Positions 41,625 through 48,320 of a stretch of 64,000 bases of DNA are shown piece after piece. Every line of letters begins with the position of its first letter. Within the stretch, counting starts at the first letter, position 1. Location: the NCBI RefSeq assembly GCF_022655595.1, contig NZ_CP093379.1, positions 2,352,501 through 2,416,500 of the forward strand, given 5' to 3'. This DNA is from Ignatzschineria rhizosphaerae (GTDB taxonomy: Bacteria; Pseudomonadota; Gammaproteobacteria; Cardiobacteriales; Wohlfahrtiimonadaceae). Position numbers and translations under genes: made by a program. Below the pieces are notes generated by a model. The model did no database searches. It was not told the DNA's origin and saw only the letters and a list, made by a program, of their open reading frames with translations.

Positions 41625-43347
41625 ATACTTCCAAGATGTAGCGAAAAGACTAGATGCTACAAAGCACGGCGGCAAAACAAAGCTTATCCAAAACATCGCT
41701 GACACTCTTGGGATCTCTATTAATTTGATTTATGAAAAGTTAGAGAGAGTGGGCTATCAGTCGAAACGCAAAGTTAGATCTGACCGAGGGGATACACATG
41801 TTGACCTCCGTGATGCACGACTGATTTGTGGCGCAATGTATAAGAACCGCCGCAAAAATGAAAAGACACTCTTAACATGCGAAAACGCCATCGCAGATGC
41901 TTATGCAAACGGTCAAATAAGACAGCTTTACAACCCTACAACTTTATTGAGAGTCGCTAAAATGCATGGATTCCATCCTGATCAACTGATACAACCAACA
42001 CCGCACATCAATATGCGATCGCTCCATCCGAACCATGTTTGGCAGGTAGACGCTTCAGTTGGCGTGTTGTTTTACCTTCCTGAAGGTGGTGTTCAGTTCT
42101 TTGATGAGACAAAGGACTATAAAAACAAACCTGAAAATCTCGATAAAGCACGTAATCACTTATGCGTACGTTATGCTGTTGTTGACCACTTTAGCGGAGC
42201 ATTTTACTGCAAGTATTATGCAACAAGCGGCGAGAATCAAGAGGTGTTTTTTGACGTACTGGCGAATGCATTTACTCAACGTGATCGGGAAGATTTTTAC
42301 GGGATTCCACAGATACTCATTATGGATAAGGGATCTGCTAACACTTCCCATCTTGTTTTGAATTTTTTAGATCGTTTGCATATCCAGCACTTTCCGCACA
42401 AGGCAGGAAACCCTAGAGCGAAAGGTTCAGCGGAGAAAATACAAGATATTATCGAGGTGCAGTTTGAGGGAAGCTTAAGAAACAGAAAGACAAAAGTCTC
42501 CAATGTGGATGATCTCAATCAAATGGTGACACGCTGGCAGACATACTTTAATGGATCTCGCATTCATACACGCACCAAACAACCTCGCTATACCGTTTGG
42601 AATAGGATCAAAGAAGATCAGTTAGTTTTTGCACCGCCAATGGAGACACTTAAAGCAATTCTCACAAGCAAGCCAGTATTGCGCAAGGTTAATGACGATC
42701 TTCGCATCACTTATAAAGGAAGAGGATTCGCAGAGGCAAGAACCTACTCAGTAGAACATATCGAAAGCGTAAAGGTAGGCGAACAAGTTTCGGTCTTACT
42801 CAACCCATTCAGAGCGCCCAATATTGATATTGAGATTACTGATTATAAGGGTGTTGTTACGCTTCATGAGTGTATTCCACTTGAAGAGGCTGATGGCGGT
42901 TTCTTTGCAGTAGATCAAATCTTTGGTGAAGGCATGGCGAGCATTCGTGACACAGTGAGTGACGTTGAACGCAAACAGATACATCTTGATGCGCATGGAG
43001 CAAAAACGCTTGAAGACGCAGACAAGAAAGCGAAGCAAAACCCACAGCTATACGGTGGGAAATTAGATCCCGAAACCCGTATCAGTGCTTACTTAAAAGA
43101 GCGTGAAAATATTATCTCAATTCCAAAACGTGGAACAGAACATGAGTTGCAAGCACCTAAGCAAGTATTCGAGAAGATTAGTGTTGCAGAGGTTTGTAAG
43201 CGATTAAAAGCTGATTTAGGTGATCAATATCCAAAAGACACCTACCAATACCTCAGCAAGCATTATACCGAAATTGACCCGATGGATTATGAAACCATCA
43301 AGCGCCAGTTAACCACCAGATCAACATTGAAAGTAGTAGGAGAGTAA
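41605..43347 (+). CDS. Mu-type D,D35E transposase (MuA/TnpA)
   Basis: A 580-residue transposase with an N-terminal helix-turn-helix (residues ~25-60) and an rve-type catalytic core. The acidic triad is visible: D149 in WQVDAS, D241 in MDKGSAN and E277 in GSAEKIQD, a D-x91-D-x35-E spacing. A C-terminal Mu-transposase beta-barrel follows ('YSVEHIESVKVGEQVSVLLNPF'). It would bind the terminal repeats and carry out integration and replicative transposition. AGGAGG lies seven bases before the ATG. It looks closer to the BcepMu/Tn552 type than to Mu A itself. Confidence 0.93.
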   Translation: MLPSEIEYFQDVAKRLDATKHGGKTKLIQNIADTLGISINLIYEKLERVGYQSKRKVRSDRGDTHVDLRDARLICGAMYKNRRKNEKTLLTCENAIADAYANGQIRQLYNPTTLLRVAKMHGFHPDQLIQPTPHINMRSLHPNHVWQVDASVGVLFYLPEGGVQFFDETKDYKNKPENLDKARNHLCVRYAVVDHFSGAFYCKYYATSGENQEVFFDVLANAFTQRDREDFYGIPQILIMDKGSANTSHLVLNFLDRLHIQHFPHKAGNPRAKGSAEKIQDIIEVQFEGSLRNRKTKVSNVDDLNQMVTRWQTYFNGSRIHTRTKQPRYTVWNRIKEDQLVFAPPMETLKAILTSKPVLRKVNDDLRITYKGRGFAEARTYSVEHIESVKVGEQVSVLLNPFRAPNIDIEITDYKGVVTLHECIPLEEADGGFFAVDQIFGEGMASIRDTVSDVERKQIHLDAHGAKTLEDADKKAKQNPQLYGGKLDPETRISAYLKERENIISIPKRGTEHELQAPKQVFEKISVAEVCKRLKADLGDQYPKDTYQYLSKHYTEIDPMDYETIKRQLTTRSTLKVVGE

Positions 43348-43349
43348 TT

Positions 43350-43595
43350 ATGAGTCAATTTGAAAAAGATTTTGCAAAGATATTCAACCTTTGTGATGCC
43401 GATATTTTAATCACAAAAAACTACAACCAAGAAAGCGGTTCTTTTGAAATTTCTCAAAGGGCTGATGCAGAAGCTGGTTATGAAGTAATAGTCTCCATTG
43501 GATTCAGCAGCGAAACAAGTAGAGATAGTGTTTTTGCTAACTACGACAAACAAGCCGCTGAAAGATTTCTTAAAGAAATAAGGAAGTTCGTATGA
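43350..43595 (+). CDS. Small hypothetical protein between transposase genes A and B
   Basis: An 81-residue protein placed two bases after the transposase stop and overlapping the MuB-like gene by four bases. It includes 'NLCDADILITKNYNQESGSFEI' in parts and no known motif. A gene inserted between A and B is not present in Mu. Function unknown. Confidence 0.7.
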   Translation: MSQFEKDFAKIFNLCDADILITKNYNQESGSFEISQRADAEAGYEVIVSIGFSSETSRDSVFANYDKQAAERFLKEIRKFV

Positions 43596-44704
43596 GCATG
43601 CACAAACTAGATGGAATTTTAAAGCAGTACGCTATTACACAATCAGATCTTGCTCGTGCTGTTGGAGTGAGTCAAGCAGTCATTAGTTTACTTCTACGAC
43701 ACGGTCAATGGCCAAAGAAAAACCCTCATATCTTGCAAGACAAAATAGAGGGCTACCTTACTGAACTAGGAATCGTTTTCGCAGACGATCTATTTAACAT
43801 TACTAACTCAGAAGATTCTGAACAAGACGAGGAAATCGAAATGCATAAAGAAATGATAACACAAGACGCTCGCCAGCTATATAGCATCTATAAAGACCCA
43901 TTTACTGATGATGTTAGAAGTCATGATGATGTCTTCCTAACGCCAACAGCAAGATTCATTAGAGAGACGCTTTATCATGCGGCTAGTAGCGGAGGATTTA
44001 TTGCAATAATTGCCGAGTCAGGCGCAGGAAAATCAATCTTAAGACGTGATCTAGTTGATCGTATTAATCGTGAAGATGCATCAATACAGCTGATCTCTCC
44101 AAGCTTGCCTGATAAAGAAAAACTTACTGTTACATCGATCATTGAAGCTGTTATTGATGAGATCAATCCAAACTTGCCTGGCAAACGCTCGATTGAAGCT
44201 AAGAGTCGTCAAATGGAAAAACTCTTAAGAGATTCATCAAGAGCGGGAATGACGCATTGCCTAGTAATTGAAGAAGCTCATGACTTAACATTGCCGATGC
44301 TTAAAAACTTGAAACGATTCTGGGAGTTGGAAGATGGGTTTAAACGTTTATTAAGTATTGTTTTAATCGGTCAACCAGAACTCAAGAACAAACTTAACGA
44401 GAGAATGAACTGGGAAGCACGAGAAGTTATTCGTAGATGTGAAATCGCAGAACTTCAACCGCTTGATTCTCATCTTAAAGATTATCTCGTTCATAAGTTT
44501 GAGCGTGTTGGTGTCGATGTCACAAAATTCATGACTGATGATGCATTTGAAGCGATCAGAGCAAAGCTCACACAAACAGGCAGCAAGGGGCTTATTAGTA
44601 TGACGTACCCACTTATTGTTAATAATTTAACTGTCAAAATCTTAAACCATGCCGCAGAGATCGGAGCTACTCCCATTGATGCCGGTATCGTCGAAAGTCT
44701 ATAG
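43592..44704 (+). CDS. MuB/TnpB-like AAA ATPase, transposition target activator
   Basis: A 370-residue AAA+ protein with an N-terminal helix-turn-helix ('SDLARAVGVSQAVISLLLRH', residues ~18-37), Walker A 'AESGAGKSILRR' and Walker B 'CLVIEEAHDLT'. MuB-type ATPases coat target DNA, stimulate the transposase and give target immunity. The C-terminal 'GSKGLISMTYPLIVNNLTVK' resembles the MuB/ExeA-like end. It directly follows the A-gene block. Confidence 0.9.
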   Translation: MSMHKLDGILKQYAITQSDLARAVGVSQAVISLLLRHGQWPKKNPHILQDKIEGYLTELGIVFADDLFNITNSEDSEQDEEIEMHKEMITQDARQLYSIYKDPFTDDVRSHDDVFLTPTARFIRETLYHAASSGGFIAIIAESGAGKSILRRDLVDRINREDASIQLISPSLPDKEKLTVTSIIEAVIDEINPNLPGKRSIEAKSRQMEKLLRDSSRAGMTHCLVIEEAHDLTLPMLKNLKRFWELEDGFKRLLSIVLIGQPELKNKLNERMNWEAREVIRRCEIAELQPLDSHLKDYLVHKFERVGVDVTKFMTDDAFEAIRAKLTQTGSKGLISMTYPLIVNNLTVKILNHAAEIGATPIDAGIVESL

Positions 44705-44713
44705 GAGTCGGAT

Positions 44714-45004
44714 ATGAATAATTCAAAGAACGTTTTAACAAGGCACTATCACAAAAAAGCAAAGAGTTTTCACAAAGTAATGGCGAAGCTGCTTAATGCT
44801 GATATCGGCGTATATACCGTTGATTTTGCCAAGAAGAGTATTTTAGTGGAGCGACCAAATGGCGAACAAGCTAAAAAGCTAGGATTCAAAGTGGTTCTTC
44901 TTAATGCCTTTAATGTTCCTGAAGCCACTATTAACGGCTGGAAAATTAACTGGCAAGCGAAAGCACCGATTATTGAAATTAAAACGACAGGAGTAATTGC
45001 ATGA
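44714..45004 (+). CDS. Hypothetical early protein
   Basis: A 96-residue basic protein (ribosome site AGGAGTCGGAT) with 'HYHKKAKSFHKVMAKLLNA' at the start and 'INGWKINWQAKAPIIEIKT' at the end. No family is recognised. It is coupled to the next gene by a four-base overlap. Confidence 0.7.
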   Translation: MNNSKNVLTRHYHKKAKSFHKVMAKLLNADIGVYTVDFAKKSILVERPNGEQAKKLGFKVVLLNAFNVPEATINGWKINWQAKAPIIEIKTTGVIA

Positions 45005-45291
45005 GTGAGGGAGTTTATACAAATGAAGCGATTCATTACCTAAAAGTAGATCCTATTTTTTTTAAAGCAATTCAGGAGGGTAAAAAACACTTTGAACTAC
45101 GTAAAAATGATCGCAATTTTAAAGTAAATGACTATGTAATCTTACAAGAGTTTAACGAGAAGCTCACAGGATGGTCGATAGCAGCACAAATTAACTTCAT
45201 TTTAGAAGATTATGCAGGGCTTGAAGAAGGTTATGTCATTTTAAACTTAAACGATGTAAAGGAGAAAATATATGGATTTGGCTCAATATAG
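45001..45291 (+). CDS. DUF3850 / ASCH-like protein
   Basis: A 96-residue protein whose 'LKVDPIFFKAIQEGKKHFELRKNDR' (in parts) and 'DYVILQEFNE' match DUF3850, a PUA/ASCH-like fold that probably binds RNA or modified nucleotides. Its start and end overlap both neighbours (4 and 20 bases). It is common in phage early operons; the target is unknown. Confidence 0.8.
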   Translation: MSEGVYTNEAIHYLKVDPIFFKAIQEGKKHFELRKNDRNFKVNDYVILQEFNEKLTGWSIAAQINFILEDYAGLEEGYVILNLNDVKEKIYGFGSI

Positions 45292-45877
45292 AACAAACAT
45301 GCAAGGCCATTTAGTGCATATCGACAACATCAAACAGGAAGATCTTCTCCGTGATGAAGTTGTGAAAAGCCTAACTGAAAAGGCAAAAAAACTGCAATCT
45401 CAAATGGCCGAAGAAAAGAAACAGTACTTTTTAGACTTTGATGCATACGTTGAGCTTGCACTAGCAAAATATGAAGTCGTAGTTGGCAAAGGTAAAGGGA
45501 ATGTGACTCTTTACAGTTATGATGGCAAATACAAAATCATGCTAGCAATCAGTGAAAACATTCGCTTTAACGAAAATATTCACGCAGCTGAAAAGATCAT
45601 TAAAGAGTGTATTAGTAAATGGTCAGTTGGTGCAAACAAGAACCTTGCAATCATTGCCAATACCGCTTTCAGAACAAACGCCCAAGGCAATATTAGCAAC
45701 ATCAAACGCATTCTAGAATTACTTAATTACGATGTTGATGATGAGCGCTGGCAACAAGGCATGCAAGCAATCAGAGATAGCATCATAGTAACTAGCTCTA
45801 AGAAGTACATGCGCTTTTATGAGCTTCAAGAAGATGGTAGCTATGCTCAGATCAGTTTAGATTTTGCGGCGATTTAG
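45272..45877 (+). CDS. DUF3164 protein
   Basis: A 201-residue protein with the DUF3164 pattern found in Mu-like phages: 'LRDEVVKSLTEKAKKLQSQM' and 'GNVTLYSYDGKYKIMLAISE' and 'AFRTNAQGNISNIKRILEL'. It is thought to assist replication, but no activity is established. AAGGAG lies ahead of its ATG inside the DUF3850 gene. Confidence 0.83.
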   Translation: MDLAQYRTNMQGHLVHIDNIKQEDLLRDEVVKSLTEKAKKLQSQMAEEKKQYFLDFDAYVELALAKYEVVVGKGKGNVTLYSYDGKYKIMLAISENIRFNENIHAAEKIIKECISKWSVGANKNLAIIANTAFRTNAQGNISNIKRILELLNYDVDDERWQQGMQAIRDSIIVTSSKKYMRFYELQEDGSYAQISLDFAAI

Positions 45878-45885
45878 GGGGATAT

Positions 45886-46134
45886 ATGGTCAATATAGAA
45901 GTTAAGGCGAAAGTTCCCCAAAAGATACCTCGTGGTGTTTTTTATAAGGGAGCTGACTTTCAAGAGTTGCGTTCAGGGATAATCAAAATGCATCGGAAGC
46001 GATGGGAAAAAGCAGCGAGAAAAGCGATCACTGAAGATGTTAATGAAACTCGAAAGAAGATCGTCAAAATTATAGTGACAGATGAAGATATCTGCTTTTA
46101 TGACAAGCAAGACCAGATAGTTTTTAAGATATGA
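45886..46134 (+). CDS. Small basic hypothetical protein
   Basis: An 82-residue protein rich in Lys and Arg ('KMHRKRWEKAARKAITEDV'), eight bases after the DUF3164 gene. GGGGGATAT precedes it. It may bind nucleic acid, judging by charge only. No family is recognised. Confidence 0.65.
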   Translation: MVNIEVKAKVPQKIPRGVFYKGADFQELRSGIIKMHRKRWEKAARKAITEDVNETRKKIVKIIVTDEDICFYDKQDQIVFKI

Positions 46135-46146
46135 AAAAGGAGCGGT

Positions 46147-46248
46147 ATGTTTAGAGATAATTGGATGCTTGGCTTATTACTGCTTCCTGTAATTATTTTG
46201 CTCTTACTAGGAATTGGTTTAGGAATTTTTATTAGTTGGTTATTTTGA
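46147..46248 (+). CDS. 33-residue membrane peptide
   Basis: A short frame, MFRDNWMLGLLLLP..., ending in SWLF, that is almost wholly one transmembrane segment. AAGGAGCGGT gives a strong ribosome site and it follows its neighbour by 12 bases. It ends just before a terminator. It might modulate a host membrane protein or serve in exclusion; this is an inference. Confidence 0.65.
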   Translation: MFRDNWMLGLLLLPVIILLLLGIGLGIFISWLF

Positions 46249-46255
46249 AAAATTG

Positions 46256-46277
46256 CAGCCCCTTAATTGGGGCTTTT
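46256..46277 (+). terminator. Intrinsic terminator inside the early operon
   Basis: AGCCCC-TTAATT-GGGGCT followed by TTTTT, directly after the membrane peptide and before gemA. It may lower expression of gemA. Confidence 0.8.
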
Positions 46278-46292
46278 TAATAGGAGTGAATT

Positions 46293-46907
46293 ATGTTTAA
46301 GAAATACCAGTTAATCAACATTGCTCGCAATGAGTTAGGTATGGATGAAGATAGCTACAGAGCAATGATTCTTCGCATCAATAGAGGTAAAGGCGAGAGC
46401 TTAAAAGACTGCAACATGTCGGAGCTTAATCTCATTTTAAAAGAGCTTAAACAAAAAGGCTTTAAGGTAAAACCTGCTAAACCTGATGGCTTCAAAAGCA
46501 AGCGTGTAAAGCCAAAACGCATCACCAAAGACGGTATAGAACTACCAGCCGATGTAAGAGATAAAATGCTCGCTCTTTGGATAGAGATGCATAATCAAGG
46601 AATCATTAAAGACGGCAGCGATAAAGGATTGGCTTCATATTGCCGTAATCGTACTGAAGCGGATCATTGGCACTGGATAACATATGATGAAGCTGCAACG
46701 ATTATAGAGAGCCTCAAGACATGGCAATCAAGAGAGCTTTTGAATCGGTTATTAAAAAGACTCACAAGCGATGGTATCCATATATCAAAAAGCAGCCTTG
46801 ATTTGATTGCTGACATCAAAAGACCCAAGACAATGTTTAAATACACCTCGACGGAAAACTGGCGTGTCATTGATGAATTGTGTCACCGACATAATATAAG
46901 CCTGTAA
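46293..46907 (+). CDS. gemA: GemA (Mu gp16) family regulator
   Basis: A 204-residue protein with the Gp16 pattern 'LINIARNELGMDEDSYRAMI' at the N-terminus and 'DVRDKMLALWIEMHNQGII' and 'SYCRNRTEADHWHWITYDEA' later. Mu GemA affects host gene expression and DNA supercoiling. AGGAGTGAATT precedes the ATG. It is the last protein gene before the right end of the prophage. Confidence 0.87.
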   Translation: MFKKYQLINIARNELGMDEDSYRAMILRINRGKGESLKDCNMSELNLILKELKQKGFKVKPAKPDGFKSKRVKPKRITKDGIELPADVRDKMLALWIEMHNQGIIKDGSDKGLASYCRNRTEADHWHWITYDEAATIIESLKTWQSRELLNRLLKRLTSDGIHISKSSLDLIADIKRPKTMFKYTSTENWRVIDELCHRHNISL

Positions 46908-46913
46908 ATAATT

Positions 46914-46937
46914 AAGCCTCCGATTTGGAGGCTTTTT
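46914..46937 (+). terminator. Terminator of the early operon
   Basis: AAGCCTCC-GATTT-GGAGGCTT followed by TTTT, directly after gemA. Confidence 0.85.
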
Positions 46938-46951
46938 TGTGTCGCATTGTT

Positions 46952-46980
46952 TTGACAATGAAGCTATGTATGTTTATTAT
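46952..46980 (+). promoter_or_regulatory. Sigma-70-type promoter near the right prophage end
   Basis: TTGACA (46952-46957), 17 bp, TATTAT (46975-46980). It lies after the early terminator and points at a structured non-coding stretch. Confidence 0.7.
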
Positions 46981-46986
46981 TAGCCT

Positions 46987-47056
46987 AGATATGCCCGATA
47001 GCAGTAAGCCTACAACCTTATTAAAAGTAGCGCCAAACCTTTCGGGCTTTTATTTT
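46987..47056 (+). ncRNA. Small RNA candidate at the right prophage end
   Basis: Starting about seven bases after the TATTAT box, roughly 70 bases end in a closing stem GCCCGA (46993-46998) with TCGGGC (47042-47047) followed by TTTTATTTT. An inner AGTAAG/CTTATT pair is possible. No ORF of note fits inside. Promoter, closed structure and U-tract together suggest a small regulatory RNA. Nothing known matches it by eye. Confidence 0.5.
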
Positions 47057-47280
47057 GTGCAGACATAAAAGCACAGAAGCCCGACATTAAAATGCCGAGC
47101 TCTGGAATCAGCGGAAAACATATCAAGTATGTTCACCTCTGGAAAAGATATTACACTTAAGTTAACGAACAATCAAACCTGCAACACTGTTGCAATAACT
47201 TTCCCATTTGTTCCCGTCATGTCCAACTTGTTCCCGCACTTATCATGAATATCCCTGTGTACTTATCCTGTGTCTGATCA
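47057..47280. other. Right prophage end with repeated transposase-site candidates
   Basis: About 220 bp without genes. TTGTTCCCG occurs twice (47208-47216 and 47228-47236, 20 bp apart), next to the inverted terminal repeat at 47237-47250. CAACACTGTTG at 47182-47192 nearly matches the left-end hairpin arm. This is where Mu-type transposase sites are expected. Confidence 0.6.
47237..47250 (-). repeat. Right copy of the prophage terminal inverted repeat
   Basis: CACTTATCATGAAT is the exact inverse of the left copy and lies 31 bp from the right terminus, matching the left spacing. Confidence 0.75.
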
Positions 47281-47716
47281 TCTTACACGGTTATTTAAGG
47301 CCATTTCATAAGCTCTGGCTGATGAATCTGCTTTTAAAGTATCTGATACATCATAACCCACTATTTTTCGAAAAAAAGCATCTGTAATTAAACTGATGTA
47401 ACTCGTTCCATTGTGTGTTGGAAAATAGGTAATATCTGCTACCCAAGCTTGTTCAGGTGCTGTTATTTCAAGGTTTTCTAGTAAATTAGGGTGTTTATAA
47501 AAACGGTGTAAGCTATTGGTGGTTTTATTTATGGTACGCTTTGGCTCTTGGGATGAGCATCCGATGTCTCTTTAAAAGCGAAAATAATGCATCTCTTCCA
47601 ATACTAAACCCTAATTCTGGTAATAAATAGTGAAGCTTACGAGTCCCTAATCGAGGTTGTTGCAAACGTATACCAATGACTTTATCAAGCACCAAAGCTT
47701 CATATTCTGATTTCAT
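47281..47716 (-). pseudogene. IS3-family transposase OrfB, N-terminal fragment
   Basis: On the minus strand the frame starts in KSEYEALVLDKVIGIRLQ, continues through 'RLGTRKLHYLLPELGFSIGR' and 'APEQAWVADITYFPTHNG' (first catalytic Asp) and stops at the prophage border after ALNNRVR. One in-frame continuity gap may exist near 47525-47560, where the sequence carries KTTNSLHRFYKHPNLLENLE. The C-terminal half is at 14490-14792. Confidence 0.85.
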
Positions 47717-47828
47717 AATGGTGTTGGGTTTGTTTATAAGTCATTGCACCAGCTTCAACCTCTGCAACTACGGCAAGTTTAAAAGCCAAAGTGTAATCTT
47801 TTTGAGTTCGTTTAATGTACGTTGTCAT
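47700..47828 (-). pseudogene. IS3-family OrfA remnant
   Basis: From ATG 47828 the minus strand encodes 42 residues (MTTYIKRTQKDYTLAFKLAV...TYKQTQHHYEI), the start of an IS3 OrfA helix-turn-helix, then stops. It runs out of frame into the OrfB segment, so the OrfA C-terminus and OrfB N-terminus are missing. A GGAGAAACTAG ribosome site precedes it. Confidence 0.8.
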
Positions 47829-47891
47829 CTAGTTTCTCCAAATTAAACCAGTAAAGTTGTCAACGTTATTTAGGACGGATCATATCAATCA

Positions 47892-47926
47892 CAAAAGCCG
47901 GTATTAATATTAATGCCGGCTTTTTT
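47892..47926 (+). terminator. Intrinsic terminator, probably of the displaced CoA-transferase gene
   Basis: AAAGCCGG-(TATTAATATTAAT)-GCCGGCTT followed by TTTT. Before the IS and prophage inserted it would have stood about 45 bp after the IR at 14430-14454. Confidence 0.75.
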
Positions 47927-48320
47927 ATGACCCTCTTTTATCTATTAACCGTACTCTTTATTAGCTGCCCTTTATTGATCGATCTCTTTATTAATGATTC
48001 TGCTCACATCTAACAACTTTTAAGTAACGTTGCACCTTATAAGTATCTTCCTAAGAAAAAAACTATTGCGATGATAATAAACGATATTTTATTATTAATA
48101 AGTATCTGTACATTAAAAAAAGCACACATTTATGTATCTCTTTTAGCAATAAATGATCGTTTTTATAAAAACTATGATAATAATGTTAGCAATCTGTATT
48201 TTTCAATCTTATTCAGCTTTGCTGCATCGCAAACACCGAGAATATTCATACCTTTCATGAACTTCATTCTCTCTCAATATAATGAGCGAGCGGCAAGCTA
48301 TTGTTATTTAAGGAGGATTT
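47927..48320. other. AT-rich leader region of the NSS transporter
   Basis: About 390 bp with the transporter promoter. A reading frame at 48071-48331 overlaps the transporter start and lacks a ribosome site, so I do not call it a gene. Confidence 0.5.

Larger units (their letters stand above)
14793..47280. mobile_element. Complete Mu-like transposable prophage (32,488 bp)
   Basis: Both termini start 5'-TGAT (left TGATGCGG; right, inverted, TGATCAGA), fitting the TG...CA ends of Mu-type transposons. TCTTAC flanks it directly on both sides (14787-14792 and 47281-47286). Inside are a D,D35E transposase, MuB-like ATPase, GemA, S24 repressor, Mor/C activator, lysis cassette, terminase, portal, head, contractile tail and baseplate genes. 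No obvious gene is broken except for tentative cases noted, so it may be functional. Early genes face the right end and late genes the left end, unlike Mu itself. Confidence 0.95.
47281..47882 (-). mobile_element. IS3-family element, right part (OrfA remnant and OrfB N-terminus)
   Basis: This is the other half of the element at 14463-14792. Its outer end, inverted, reads TGATCCGTCCTAAATAACG, and TAT at 47883-47885 repeats the left flank. Both parts together, less one TCTTAC copy, give about 926 bp, shorter than a normal IS3 element (1.2-1.5 kb), because the OrfA-OrfB junction has been deleted. Confidence 0.88.
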
